Source: Elusimicrobiota bacterium (lineage in GTDB: Bacteria > Elusimicrobiota > Elusimicrobia > UBA1565 > UBA9628). Taken from it: DNA of 49,068 nt. The notes beneath the pieces are model-generated. The model saw only the letters and a program-made list of their open reading frames with translations, was not told the origin of the DNA and did not search any database. The position numbers and the translations under genes are program-made. The stretch lies in contig JACPOW010000097.1 in the NCBI GenBank assembly GCA_016191335.1, forward strand, positions 1-49,068, read 5' to 3'. Positions 32,483-40,833 of this stretch are shown here, in pieces (within the stretch, counting starts at the first letter, position 1; each line of letters starts with the position of its first letter).

Positions 32483-33202
32483 TCAGGCCGGGTCGCGGAG
32501 CTCGAAGACCATCGTCGTCGAGCCGCAGTCGATCATGTCGCCTTCCTTCAGGACGACCGACCCCGCGACCTTCGCGCCGTTGACGACCGGATAGCCCTCG
32601 GTGACGGCGACGAGCATGTAGCCCTCGGGCTTGCGGTGCACGGAGGCCGCGACCTCGGGGGCGGAGCCGAACAGGCCGGAGCCCTTGATCTGCACCTGGA
32701 CGCGGTCGGACTTGCCGATGTAGGTGGACATGCCTTTGAGCTCGTACTCGCCCGCGTCCACGGCGCCCTTGATGACGCGCAGCCACGCGGACTTCTCCGC
32801 GCCGGCGGGCTTGGCCGCGGCGGAGGAGGCGGCGACCAGCTCGGCCTGCTTCTGCGGCGTGAGCACCATCGTCGCGTCGGAGGAGGGGCTCGGCGCGCCG
32901 GCTTCGGCGAGCTCGGCCTCGTTCAGGAAGACGACCGCGTGCTTGGCCAGGCCCACGACGTCGTTGTGATGCAGGCCGGACTTCTTGATGCGCTTCTCGT
33001 TGACGAAGGTGCCGTTCGTGGACTCGAGGTCCTCGACGTAGTAGCCGCCCCCCTCCAAGGTGAGCTTGCAGTGGTGGCCGGAGATCGCCGGATTGTCGAT
33101 GACGATGTCGTTGTCGGGCTTCCGGCCTATGGAGATGGACTCCTTCTCCATGGCGACTTCCTTAATGACGGCCGCGTTGAACTTCAGCAGCAGCTTCGGC
33201 AT
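32483..33202 (-). CDS. Tandem FHA-domain protein
   Basis: A 239-residue cytoplasmic phosphothreonine reader. The first FHA domain (about 20-95) is complete: SIGRKPDNDIVID, the S-x-x-H of ISGHH (41-44) and STNGTFVN (61-68). A linker holds DATMVLTP (109-116). The second half (about 140-235) folds like another FHA (STYIGKSDRVQVQIKG, PVVNGAKVAGSVVLKEGDMI) but lacks the Ser-His pair, so it probably does not bind phosphate. The ATG at 33202 has GGGAG six bases upstream. It follows the PP2C and kinase genes in one operon and is the likely reader of that kinase's products. Confidence 0.9.
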   Translation of the reverse strand: MPKLLLKFNAAVIKEVAMEKESISIGRKPDNDIVIDNPAISGHHCKLTLEGGGYYVEDLESTNGTFVNEKRIKKSGLHHNDVVGLAKHAVVFLNEAELAEAGAPSPSSDATMVLTPQKQAELVAASSAAAKPAGAEKSAWLRVIKGAVDAGEYELKGMSTYIGKSDRVQVQIKGSGLFGSAPEVAASVHRKPEGYMLVAVTEGYPVVNGAKVAGSVVLKEGDMIDCGSTTMVFELRDPA

Positions 33203-33225
33203 CAATGTCTCCCTTTCTTCGACAG

Positions 33226-34050
33226 CTAGCGCCCGAACAGGCGCGACACCAGATTCTTGACGGCCCCGCCCCCGCCCGCGGCGGGGACTTTGGCGACGAC
33301 GACGGCGATGTTGTCCACCCCGCCGGCGGCGCGGGACTTGGCGATCAGGGTCTCCACGATCCTCTGAGGGTCCTGGGACTCGGCGATCACCGCGGCGACG
33401 TCCGCGTCGACGACCATCTTGGAGAGGCCGTCCGTCGCGAGCAGCACGACGTCCCCCGGCAGGAGCGGGTGGTCGGCGACGTCGACCTGCACGCCCTTCT
33501 CCGCGCCGAGGGCCCGCGTCAGGATGTTCTGCTGCGGGGAGCGGGCGGCCTGGTCGGCGGTGATCACGCCGCGCTTGACCTGCTCGCCGACGAGCGAGTG
33601 GTCCTCGGTGAGCTGGGTCAGCTCGCCCCGGCGCCAGAGGTAGAGCCGGCTGTCGCCGACGTGGGCCACGGTCAGGGACTTGGAGTCGACGACGGCGGCC
33701 ACGACGGTCGTGCCCATGCCCGCGTCCTTCGGGAAGGCGCGGCCCTTCTCGTAGATCATCTCGTTGGCGGACTTGACGAAGAACTCGAGCTGGCGGGAGC
33801 GCGGCGTCAGGCCCGGCGTGCCCCCCTCCGGGATCAGGATCTTGTCGCCGCCCAGCATGCGGCGGGCCTGCTCGACGACGGTCTTGCAGGCGATGTCGCT
33901 GGCGACCTCTCCGCTGTTGTGGCCGCCCATGCCGTCGGCGACGACGAGCAGGCCGAGGTCGGCCTCGACCGCGAAATTATCCTCGTTGTTGCGGCGCACG
34001 CAGCCCGGGTCCGTCGCGCCGGCGACTTCAACCCTGTCCTTGGTTCTCAT
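33226..34050 (-). CDS. PP2C-family Ser/Thr protein phosphatase
   Basis: A 274-residue metal-dependent phosphatase (PrpC/Stp type). Metal ligands are seen in RRNNEDNFAVE, VVADGMGGHNSGEVAS, VVLLATDGLSKMV and GGVDNIAVVV; AHVGDSRLYLWRRGELTQLT and TEDHSLVGEQV are also canonical. Length is normal for the soluble bacterial form, and no membrane segment is present. The ATG at 34050 overlaps the kinase stop as ATGA, so kinase and phosphatase are translationally coupled and should oppose each other. The reading frame stays open upstream over the kinase gene, but that part is not coding. Confidence 0.95.
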   Translation of the reverse strand: MRTKDRVEVAGATDPGCVRRNNEDNFAVEADLGLLVVADGMGGHNSGEVASDIACKTVVEQARRMLGGDKILIPEGGTPGLTPRSRQLEFFVKSANEMIYEKGRAFPKDAGMGTTVVAAVVDSKSLTVAHVGDSRLYLWRRGELTQLTEDHSLVGEQVKRGVITADQAARSPQQNILTRALGAEKGVQVDVADHPLLPGDVVLLATDGLSKMVVDADVAAVIAESQDPQRIVETLIAKSRAAGGVDNIAVVVAKVPAAGGGGAVKNLVSRLFGR

Positions 34051-37040
34051 GCGGGCTCCTGAGGATGCGGCTTGATGCGGACGGTCGCGTCGGGGCTCTG
34101 AGTGGGCTCGATGCGCATCGTGCCGTTCGGGTCGCCTTCCGGAGCGCGCGGCTTCACCGCCGGACCGACGCCGCCCCGCTGGGGCTGCTCGATGGTGAAA
34201 TCGGACGGGGAGGCCGGCATCGGGAGGCTCTCCGCGGTGCGCTCCGCCGGCGGCGCCGCCTTGGGGGCCGGCGCGGGCGCCGGCGCCTTCGGCTTGTCGT
34301 TGAGGCCGGGGATGGTGATCTCGGGGCCGATGGAGATCGTCTTGTCCGAGGGCTTCGTCGCCGCCGGGGCCGGGGCGGGCGCCGGCACGGCGGGCATCGT
34401 GATCTCGGAGGTGATGGTGCGCTCGGGCGCCTTCGGAGCCGGCGCGGGTTCCGGCGCCTTCGGGGCGGGCGCGGGAGCGGCCGCGGCGGCGGGAGGAGGC
34501 GTCTCGATCGTCTTGGGCGCGGCCGCCGCGACGACCGCCGTTCCCCCCTTCAGCACCGCGCGGATCGCGGCGGCGAACTCCGAGCCGCGCTGGAAGCGGT
34601 CGTCGGGGCTCTTGGCGAGGCCCTTGTCGATGACCGCGCGCAGGGCGGGCGGGAGGTCGGGCCTGATGGTCAGGACGTCGGGGTGGGGATCGTTGGCGAT
34701 CTGGAACAGCAGGGTCCCGATGCCGTCGCCGCCCTTGAAGGGCTTCTCGCCGGTCGTCAGCTCGTACAGGGCCACGGCGAGCGAGAACAGGTCGGAGCGG
34801 CCGTCCACCTTCTTGCCGGCGACCTGCTCGGGGCTCATGTAGGAGGGCGTCCCCATCACGGTGCCGGTCGCCGTCTTCGAGGAGGAGGTGATGCGCGCGA
34901 TGCCGAAGTCGGCGACGCGGATGGAGCCGTCCTTCAGGAGCATGATGTTCGCCGGCTTGATGTCGCGATGGACGATGCCCTGCGCGTGGGCGGAGTCGAG
35001 CGCGTCGGCGACGGTCGCGACGTACTCGAGCGCCTTCTCGAGCGGCAGGAGGCCGTCCTTCTGGCCGTACTTGACGAGGTCGTGCCCGTCGAGCAGCTCC
35101 ATCGCGATGTAGGCGACGTCGTTCTCGTCGCCGGCGTCGAAGATGCGGACGATGTTGGGATGGTTGAGCGTGCCGGCGGATTCCGCCTCGCGGAAGAACC
35201 TCTCCTTGACGGACTTCGTGCTCTCCCCGTCGGAGCCTTCCTCGAGCATCATGGTCTTGATGGCGACCATGCGGTTGATCTTGGGGTCGCGGCCGAGGTA
35301 CACGACGCCCATCGCGCCGCGGCCGAGCTCCTTCTCGATCTCGTAGCGGCCGAGGGTCGGCTTCGTGGACCCGCCCGAGATCATCACGGTGCCTTCCTTC
35401 TTGGCGCCGCCGACCGCGCCGAACACGGCGCCCTCGCTGGCTTCCTTGAGCTTCTTGGCGCGCTCGACGACGTCCTTGTATTTGGGGTCCTTCGCGGAGA
35501 CGTGCTCGAACACCGCGGCGGCCTTCGAGTACTGGCGCTTGCGCTCGAAGTCGAGGGCCAGGTTGTAGAGCGTGTCTTTCATGTTGTCGTCGAGCGGGCA
35601 GAGCCGGAACTTCTCGAAGGCGATGTCGAGCATGCCCTGGCCCTGGAACGAGAGGCCGAGCATCTTGTTCGTCTCGATCGCCGACGCCTCGACGAGCTCC
35701 TTGCCCTTCTCCGTGATCAGGAAGCTCTTGGAGATGATGATCAGGTAGCCGGCGAGCAGCAGCACCGACGGGTAGCCGATCTTGAGCCACTGCCCGTTCA
35801 TGAACAGGTAGGTCCCGGCGCCGAACAGGCCCAGGATGAGGAAGATGCTGACGACGAGGCCCCACAGCGCCTTCAGCCGCGGCAGGATCGCCATGATGAA
35901 GAGGCCGATGAAGGCGAGCAGGCCGAGCTCGGCCTTCTCCGCCCACGGCGGGCGCGTCAGGAACTTGGCGTGGAGGACGTTCTCGATGACGTTCGCGACG
36001 ATCTCCATCGACGGGAAGCCCTGCGCGACCGGCGTGACGAACAAGGTCGCGATGCCCGTGGCCGTCGGGCCGATGATCACGATCTTGTCCTTGAACAGGT
36101 CGGCCGCCAGCGGCTTGTCGGACATCAAGGTCGCGTAGGAGACGACCTTGATCGTGTCCTGGGGGCCGTTGAAGGTCACCGGCATCATGTTGTCGCCGTC
36201 GAGCGGCACGCGGAGCTTGCCCATCGTCAGCGCGACGCCCGGCTCGAACTTGAGGTCCGCCGTCGTCAGGCCGAGGTAGGCCATGGTCAGGCGCATCGCG
36301 TAGGAGGGATACAGGTCCTCGCCGTATTTGACGACGGGCGCCTCGCGGCGGAGCACGCCGTCGACCTCGGGGTAGAGGTTCACGTGGCCGAGGCCCGCGG
36401 CGGCCTCGGAGAACGCGAGGATCGGGTGCGAGATCCTGGCCTCCTCCGGGATGAAGGCGATCGCGCCGGGGGCGCGGATCGCCGAGCTCGAGACGGCGGC
36501 CGGCGCGGCGTCGGGCTTGCCGCCGACGGTGCCCGCCGTGAAGAACATCGGGAGCACCACGTTGCCCGCGCCCTGCAGGGACGCCAGCAGCTTGGAGTCG
36601 GAGTCGAGCGCCACGGCCGACGAGGAGAACTCGAGCGCGAAGTCCACGCCCTTCTGGCTGATCTTCTTGCCGCCGAGGAGCTCCTTATACTTCTCCTCGA
36701 GGCGCTTGACCTCGAGCAGGCCGTGGTTCTGCTCGGCCTCCGAGAACAGGACGTTGAGGCCGATGACCTTCGGGCCCGCGGCGCGGAGCTTGTCGATGGC
36801 CTCCGCCATGCGCGTGCGCGGCCAGGGCCAGCGCCCCAGTTGGGAGATGGAGTCGTCGTCGATCGCGACGAGGACGATCTCCGGGGGCGGGTTCAGGTTC
36901 TGGCGGAGCTTCGCCCGGAGGTCGTAGGCCTTGAACTCCACGCTTTCCAGCAGCGGAAGCCGGTAGTAGTAGCTTCCGGCGACGAACAGGGTCAGCACGA
37001 ACCCCATCGCGGCGTCGAGCAGGCGGCCCTTGTTCTTCAT
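34047..37040 (-). CDS. CHASE2-sensor transmembrane Ser/Thr protein kinase
   Basis: A 997-residue protein. One N-terminal helix is followed by an extracytoplasmic CHASE2 sensor (about 30-350: VLVAIDDDSISQLGRWPWPR, VIIGPTATGIATLFVTP). Three helices follow (about 365-465), then a TPR-like stretch (485-545). A complete Hanks-type kinase (about 562-830) has LGRGAMGVVYLG, the Lys in VAIKTM, HRDIKPANIM near 692, DFGIAR and GTPSYMSPEQ. The Ala/Pro tail (840-997) carries several Thr motifs (TSEITMP, GPEITIP, NGTMRIEP, DATVRIKP). The ligand is unknown. It has a consensus promoter and leads the kinase-phosphatase-FHA operon. CHASE2 kinases of this form are known, but the tail motifs are notable. Confidence 0.95.
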   Translation of the reverse strand: MKNKGRLLDAAMGFVLTLFVAGSYYYRLPLLESVEFKAYDLRAKLRQNLNPPPEIVLVAIDDDSISQLGRWPWPRTRMAEAIDKLRAAGPKVIGLNVLFSEAEQNHGLLEVKRLEEKYKELLGGKKISQKGVDFALEFSSSAVALDSDSKLLASLQGAGNVVLPMFFTAGTVGGKPDAAPAAVSSSAIRAPGAIAFIPEEARISHPILAFSEAAAGLGHVNLYPEVDGVLRREAPVVKYGEDLYPSYAMRLTMAYLGLTTADLKFEPGVALTMGKLRVPLDGDNMMPVTFNGPQDTIKVVSYATLMSDKPLAADLFKDKIVIIGPTATGIATLFVTPVAQGFPSMEIVANVIENVLHAKFLTRPPWAEKAELGLLAFIGLFIMAILPRLKALWGLVVSIFLILGLFGAGTYLFMNGQWLKIGYPSVLLLAGYLIIISKSFLITEKGKELVEASAIETNKMLGLSFQGQGMLDIAFEKFRLCPLDDNMKDTLYNLALDFERKRQYSKAAAVFEHVSAKDPKYKDVVERAKKLKEASEGAVFGAVGGAKKEGTVMISGGSTKPTLGRYEIEKELGRGAMGVVYLGRDPKINRMVAIKTMMLEEGSDGESTKSVKERFFREAESAGTLNHPNIVRIFDAGDENDVAYIAMELLDGHDLVKYGQKDGLLPLEKALEYVATVADALDSAHAQGIVHRDIKPANIMLLKDGSIRVADFGIARITSSSKTATGTVMGTPSYMSPEQVAGKKVDGRSDLFSLAVALYELTTGEKPFKGGDGIGTLLFQIANDPHPDVLTIRPDLPPALRAVIDKGLAKSPDDRFQRGSEFAAAIRAVLKGGTAVVAAAAPKTIETPPPAAAAAPAPAPKAPEPAPAPKAPERTITSEITMPAVPAPAPAPAATKPSDKTISIGPEITIPGLNDKPKAPAPAPAPKAAPPAERTAESLPMPASPSDFTIEQPQRGGVGPAVKPRAPEGDPNGTMRIEPTQSPDATVRIKPHPQEPA

Positions 37041-37097
37041 CTAATAAGGTTTATCGTTGGAGCGGCGGTGATCTTTGAAAATAAGCGAGCCGGGCAA

Positions 37098-37126
37098 AGT
37101 ATAAACGGGTCCCCGAGGCGTGTCAA
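37098..37126 (-). promoter_or_regulatory. Consensus sigma70 promoter of the kinase operon
   Basis: TTGACA (37126-37121), exactly 17 bases, TATACT (37103-37098). The start is expected near 37091, giving about 50 bases of leader before the kinase ATG. It is the best-matching promoter in the window. Confidence 0.75.
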
Positions 37127-37133
37127 CCCCGGT

Positions 37134-37712
37134 TCAGTCTCTCTTCCCCAATAGTTTCCAGCCGAGCGGAAGCAGCCCCGCGGACGCGGCGGACTTGAGC
37201 AGGTCGCCCGGGACGAAAGGCCACAGGCCCTGGGCGAGCAAGGTCTCCGCCGGGACGAAGCGGGACAGGCCGAGCAGGCCCAGAGCGAAGATCGGGAGGC
37301 TGCCCGCGAGCATCGCGAGGAACGCGCGCCCGGGGGTCCGGTCCCAGCCGCGCTCGGCGAGCAGGCCCGTCGCGAAAGCCCCGACGGGGAAGCCGGCGAG
37401 GTAGCCGCCCGTGGGGCCGAGCAGGTGGACGAAGCCGGCGGCGCCGCCGGAGAAGAAGGGCAGTCCGATGGAACCCTCGAGCAGGTACAGAACGGCCGCA
37501 ACGGCACCACGACGAGAACCCAAGAGGGCGCCGGTATACAACACACCCAACGTCCCGCCGCTGAGGGGTACGGGGGTGAACGGCAACGGGATGTTTATCT
37601 GGGCGCAGACGGCGATGAACAGGCTGGCCACCACGACGGAGACGGAATCGTGCATCAAACCCGTCGAAGGATAGAGCGTGTCGGCGAGGGTCGGCATGGT
37701 CGTGGATCTCAT
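37134..37712 (-). CDS. bioY: Biotin transporter substrate-binding subunit BioY
   Basis: The S-component of an ECF-type biotin uptake system, 192 residues with six helices. Typical stretches are INIPLPFTPVPLSGGTLGVL, LYLLEGSIGLPFFSGG, HLLGPTGGYLAGFPVGAFATG and the C-terminal PGDLLKSAASAGLLP. No BioM or BioN gene is adjacent, so it either works alone, as some BioY proteins do, or shares an energy module elsewhere. The ATG at 37712 directly follows the TAA of the histidine kinase gene (TAAATG). Shorter starts at residues 6 and 20 are possible. The pairing with a sensor kinase has no obvious functional reason. Confidence 0.95.
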   Translation of the reverse strand: MRSTTMPTLADTLYPSTGLMHDSVSVVVASLFIAVCAQINIPLPFTPVPLSGGTLGVLYTGALLGSRRGAVAAVLYLLEGSIGLPFFSGGAAGFVHLLGPTGGYLAGFPVGAFATGLLAERGWDRTPGRAFLAMLAGSLPIFALGLLGLSRFVPAETLLAQGLWPFVPGDLLKSAASAGLLPLGWKLLGKRD

Positions 37713-39158
37713 TTATTTATTAAGCATCTCCTTTGCGATCTGCACGAGAGGGAGGCGGACGACGAACTGGGCGCCGCCGGTCTTGGCGGGCTGGACCCAG
37801 ATCTCCCCCTTGTGCAGCTTGATGATCTTGGCGCAGATGGCGAGGCCGAGGCCGAAGCCGGACTTCGGCAGGTCGGTGTCGAGCTGGCGGAACTTCTCGA
37901 ACACGGCCGCGCGCTGGGCCTCGGGGATGCCGGGGCCGGTGTCGGTGACCACGAACTCGACGCGGTCGGGCCCGGCGGCGCAGGCCTCGATGAGCACCAG
38001 GCCCCCGCGCGGCGTGAACTTGATCGCGTTCGCGACGAGGTTGTGGATCAGGCGCTCGACGAGGCGCTCGTCGGCCTCGAACGAGGCCGGGGCGCCCTCG
38101 GCGAGGCGCGTCTCGATGGCCACGCCCTTCTCGTCGGCCATGGGCTGGAAGAGGCGCGTGGTGCGGCGCAGGATCGAGCCGGGCTGGACGGCGGTGGGCA
38201 GGAGCTTCAGCTGGCCGCTCTCGATGCGCGCCGCGTCGAGCGCGTCCTTGACCAGGGCCGTCAGCCGCTCGCAGGACTGGTCGATCGCCTCGAGCCAGTT
38301 CTTCTGCCGCTCGTCGGGGTCGAGGGACTTCTTCAATAAACGGAGGTATCCTTGCACGGCGAACAAGGGCGCTCTCAGGTCATGGGCCGCGGCCTGGAAG
38401 AACTCCTCCTTCATCGCCTCGATGCGCTTCTCCGAGGTCTGGTCGCGCAGCATCATCAGCACCCCGAAATCGCCGGTCACCGGGTCGGTGAACATCGTGA
38501 CCGTGGTGCGGAAGCTCGTCGGGGCGCCGCCCGCCGCGGACGGGATCTCCATCACGCCGCCCGAGGTGTGGGCCTTGAGCACGTCCTGCACGCGCAGGCG
38601 CCAGCGCGAGGGATCCCGCGGCTGGAGCAGGCCCTTGCCGCCGGACATCACGTCGTCGCGTCCGGCGGCGAACAGCGGCAGGGCGGCGCCGTTGAGGAAC
38701 ATGACCTCGCCGCGGAGGTTGGTGATCACCAGCGCGTCGGGGATGCGCTCGACGAGCGTCTCGAGGCGGGTGCGCTCTCTCAATAATCCGGCGTTGGCCT
38801 CGTCGAGGGCGCGGCGCATGTCGTCCTGGGCCCGCGTGAACTGCCCGGCGAGGCGGCGCCAGCCGGTCAGGCGGGTCTCGTCGAGCGGCGTGGACAGGTC
38901 GCCGCGCGTCCAGCGCTCGAGGCCGCGCTCGAGCTCGCGCAAAGGCGCCACGAACCAGCGCCAGGCGAGATAGGCCGCGAGCAGGGACGCGGCCAGCGCG
39001 AAGAGGGAGATCAGGACGGCCGCGAGGGCGATCGGCTGTCCGGCATGGGTCCCGATCCACCAGCCCGCCAGCCCCGTGGGGATGGCGCCGGCGGCGAACA
39101 TGATCCAAGACGCTCGTCCGAATAAATCCACGCGGGCCATCCTAACAAATCTGGACAT
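37713..39158 (-). CDS. Membrane sensor histidine kinase with HAMP and PAS domains
   Basis: A 481-residue kinase. Two N-terminal helices (about 17-38 and 45-68) leave almost no periplasmic loop, followed by a HAMP-like segment (VAPLRELERGLERWTRGDL), a PAS domain (about 128-245, IPDALVITNLRGEVMFLN) and the transmitter. The phosphorylated His is in AAAHDLRAPLFAVQGYLRLL at about 257, and the ATPase has NLVANAIKFTPRGG (N box), DTGPGIP (G1) and FGLGLAICAKI (G2). No response regulator is adjacent, so it is an orphan. With so short a loop the signal is probably membrane or cytoplasmic. The ATG at 39158 is used; residue 7 is another possible start. Confidence 0.93.
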   Translation of the reverse strand: MSRFVRMARVDLFGRASWIMFAAGAIPTGLAGWWIGTHAGQPIALAAVLISLFALAASLLAAYLAWRWFVAPLRELERGLERWTRGDLSTPLDETRLTGWRRLAGQFTRAQDDMRRALDEANAGLLRERTRLETLVERIPDALVITNLRGEVMFLNGAALPLFAAGRDDVMSGGKGLLQPRDPSRWRLRVQDVLKAHTSGGVMEIPSAAGGAPTSFRTTVTMFTDPVTGDFGVLMMLRDQTSEKRIEAMKEEFFQAAAHDLRAPLFAVQGYLRLLKKSLDPDERQKNWLEAIDQSCERLTALVKDALDAARIESGQLKLLPTAVQPGSILRRTTRLFQPMADEKGVAIETRLAEGAPASFEADERLVERLIHNLVANAIKFTPRGGLVLIEACAAGPDRVEFVVTDTGPGIPEAQRAAVFEKFRQLDTDLPKSGFGLGLAICAKIIKLHKGEIWVQPAKTGGAQFVVRLPLVQIAKEMLNK

Positions 39159-39180
39159 AACGCAATACGGCTGTTATGCT
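39152..39180 (+). promoter_or_regulatory. Promoter of the HMA-like protein gene
   Basis: TGGACA (39152-39157), exact 17-base spacer, TATGCT (39175-39180), then eight bases to the ATG at 39189. Transcription would begin one or two bases before the start codon. The same -35 variant with 17-base spacing precedes the gene at 13995. Confidence 0.55.
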
Positions 39181-39188
39181 ATTGAGGA

Positions 39189-39539
39189 ATGAGAGCCTTG
39201 GCCCTGCTGCTGCTCGCCGCCGCGCTGACGGGCCCCGCGCGCGCCGCGTCGCCCACCGCGCGCGAGTTCTCCGAGCTCCCCCCGGGCCGCTACACCGTCA
39301 CTTTGTCCGGGCTGATGACCACGGTCTGCGGCCGCGCGATCGCCGCCGAGTGGTCCGCCCTGCCGGAGGTCGAGTCCGCGACGGTGGACTTCGAGAAGTC
39401 CACGGCCTTCGTCACCGTCCGGCTCGACCGCACGCTCCAGGTCGCCTCCCTGCGCAAGACCCTGCGCCGCGCGGAGCGGCTCGCCAACCTCGGCGCCCGC
39501 TACGACCTGCGCGACATCTCCTACCGCCTCGGCAAATAG
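39189..39539 (+). CDS. Secreted heavy-metal-associated-like protein lacking the CxxC motif
   Basis: A 116-residue protein with a signal peptide (ALALLLLAAALTGPARA) and one HMA-like domain: RYTVTLSGLMTTVCGRAIAA, then LPEVESATVDFEKSTAFVTV. In metal-binding HMA domains the loop is GMTCxxC; here the first cysteine is Thr and only one Cys (MTTVC) remains. Metal may bind differently or not at all. Periplasmic HMA domains often carry copper or mercury, but with this loop that is not supported. It is followed by three small plus-strand genes. Confidence 0.7.
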   Translation: MRALALLLLAAALTGPARAASPTAREFSELPPGRYTVTLSGLMTTVCGRAIAAEWSALPEVESATVDFEKSTAFVTVRLDRTLQVASLRKTLRRAERLANLGARYDLRDISYRLGK

Positions 39540-39549
39540 CGCTCCGGAA

Positions 39550-39578
39550 TTGACGGCGCGCGCCGGATAAGTGAGAAT
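39550..39578 (+). promoter_or_regulatory. Promoter of the 78-residue protein gene, probably leaderless
   Basis: TTGACG (39550-39555), 17-base spacer, GAGAAT (39573-39578), five bases, ATG at 39584. The start point would coincide with the start codon; no ribosome site is present. Confidence 0.45.
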
Positions 39579-39583
39579 GGCGC

Positions 39584-39820
39584 ATGGAGCCCACCGACCC
39601 CGTCAAGCTGGCCCAGCATCTCGAGCGCCTGCTCGCGGGCCTCGACCAGACCGCCGAGAGCCTGAAGTTCGAGATCCCCTACTACAAGGCCGACGACATC
39701 CAGGGCCATTACGCGAAGAAGTTCCTCGCCTCCGTCCTGGAGCAGGCCGAAGGCACGCGCAAGCGCCTCGAGGAGCTCCGCAAGACCTTGCCGCCCGCCA
39801 AAGGCCCGGAAGGGCAATAG
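39584..39820 (+). CDS. Small helical protein, unknown function
   Basis: A 78-residue soluble protein of two or three helices (PVKLAQHLERLLAGLDQTAES, YAKKFLASVLEQAEGTRKRL). I do not recognise the family. It has its own promoter directly in front and lies 23 bases before the SlyD-type gene, so it may be co-transcribed with it. Its high helical content and charge suggest a small adaptor, but nothing in the sequence fixes a role. Confidence 0.6.
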   Translation: MEPTDPVKLAQHLERLLAGLDQTAESLKFEIPYYKADDIQGHYAKKFLASVLEQAEGTRKRLEELRKTLPPAKGPEGQ

Positions 39821-39843
39821 CCGCCGCAACACAGGAGCTCCCC

Positions 39844-40287
39844 ATGATCGCAGCCGGTTCCAAGGTCAAGATCCACTACACCCTGAAGGTCAACGACGAG
39901 ATCATCGACAGCTCCGCCGGCCGAGAGCCCCTCGAGTACCAGCACGGCCAGGGCATGCTCGTCCCCGGCGTCGAGGCGGGCCTCGAGGGCACCAAGCCCG
40001 GCGACAAGAAGAAGCTCCTGATCCCCGCCAAGGACGGCTACGGCGAGGCCGACCCGCAGATGGTCATCACCGCCCCGAAGGAGGCCTTCGCCCAGATGCC
40101 CGACCTCAAGGTCGGCGCCACCGTGCGCGCCTCCGGTCCCGAGGGCGAGTTCCGCGCCATCGTCGTGGAGATCGCCGAGGCCGTCGTGAAGCTCGACCTC
40201 AACCACCCGCTCGCGGGCAAGACGCTCGATTTCGAGATCGAGGTCGTGGCCGTCGAGCCGCCGCCGTCCAGGATCATCCGCCCGTGA
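39844..40287 (+). CDS. slyD: FKBP-type peptidyl-prolyl isomerase, SlyD-like
   Basis: A prolyl isomerase and chaperone, 147 residues. The FKBP part is split by the insert-in-flap domain: KVKIHYTLKVNDEIIDSS, EYQHGQGMLVPGVEAGLEG, then the inserted domain with GYGEADPQMVITAPKEAF, and finally VVKLDLNHPLAGKTLDFEIEVV closing the FKBP fold. The His/Cys-rich metal tail of enteric SlyD is absent, so nickel handling is not expected. The ATG at 39844 has AGGAG just upstream. Its stop overlaps the next gene's GTG start (GTGA). Confidence 0.92.
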   Translation: MIAAGSKVKIHYTLKVNDEIIDSSAGREPLEYQHGQGMLVPGVEAGLEGTKPGDKKKLLIPAKDGYGEADPQMVITAPKEAFAQMPDLKVGATVRASGPEGEFRAIVVEIAEAVVKLDLNHPLAGKTLDFEIEVVAVEPPPSRIIRP

Positions 40288-40829
40288 GCGACGAGAAGGA
40301 CGTCAGCGTCGTCTTCCGCACCTCCCAGCCGGACGAGGCGCCGGCGCTGGCCGCGCGCCTCTTCGAGGCGGGCATCCCCTTCGAGGTCCGCATCGCCGTC
40401 CAGGCCTCGCGCGAGAAGGAGGCCGTCGCGCTCATCGAGGGCTACATGCAGTCGATCGGCGCCGCCCCGAACGAGGAGAAGCCGGCCGAGGAGGCGCAGG
40501 CCGACGAGCTCCTGCCCTGCCCGAACTGCGAGGCCGTCGGCATCGTCCTGCGCAGGCCCTGCACGGGCTGCGGCTTCGAGATCCTCAGGGCCGCCTCGCC
40601 GCCCGTCCCCGTCGCGGAGCACGCGCCCAGCGCGAAGACCTTCTGCCCCGAGTGCCGCGAGCTCGTCACCTTCGCCTCCGGGAAATGCGGGACCTGCGGC
40701 GAGGAGCTCGAGCCGCTCGAGGGCGGCGACCGCCTGTGCCCCGAGCTGACGCACGTCCTCTACCGGGACACCGTGGGCGGCTTCGTGTGCAAGGCCTGCG
40801 AGCGCGTCTGGATCGACGTCGCGCCCTAG
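40284..40829 (+). CDS. DUF2007-like and zinc-ribbon protein
   Basis: A 181-residue cytoplasmic protein. Residues about 5-60 (VSVVFRTSQPDEAPALAARL, EAGIPFEVRI) resemble the DUF2007 putative signal-transducing domain. Three metal-binding cysteine pairs follow: CPNC with CTGC (about 78-97), CPEC with CGTC (about 119-141), and a final CKAC near 171. These are zinc ribbons or zinc knuckles. A role in binding protein or nucleic acid is likely, but the partner is unknown. It is coupled to slyD by a GTGA overlap. It converges on the transglutaminase-like gene, whose stop is five bases away. Confidence 0.75.
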   Translation: MSDEKDVSVVFRTSQPDEAPALAARLFEAGIPFEVRIAVQASREKEAVALIEGYMQSIGAAPNEEKPAEEAQADELLPCPNCEAVGIVLRRPCTGCGFEILRAASPPVPVAEHAPSAKTFCPECRELVTFASGKCGTCGEELEPLEGGDRLCPELTHVLYRDTVGGFVCKACERVWIDVAP

Positions 40830-40833
40830 CCGC

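Noticed and set aside
34065..37154. A 1029-codon open frame on the plus strand opposite the kinase
   Set aside because: Composition is the Asp/His/Arg/Val-rich pattern of an antisense frame; the minus strand has a complete CHASE2 kinase with a consensus promoter.
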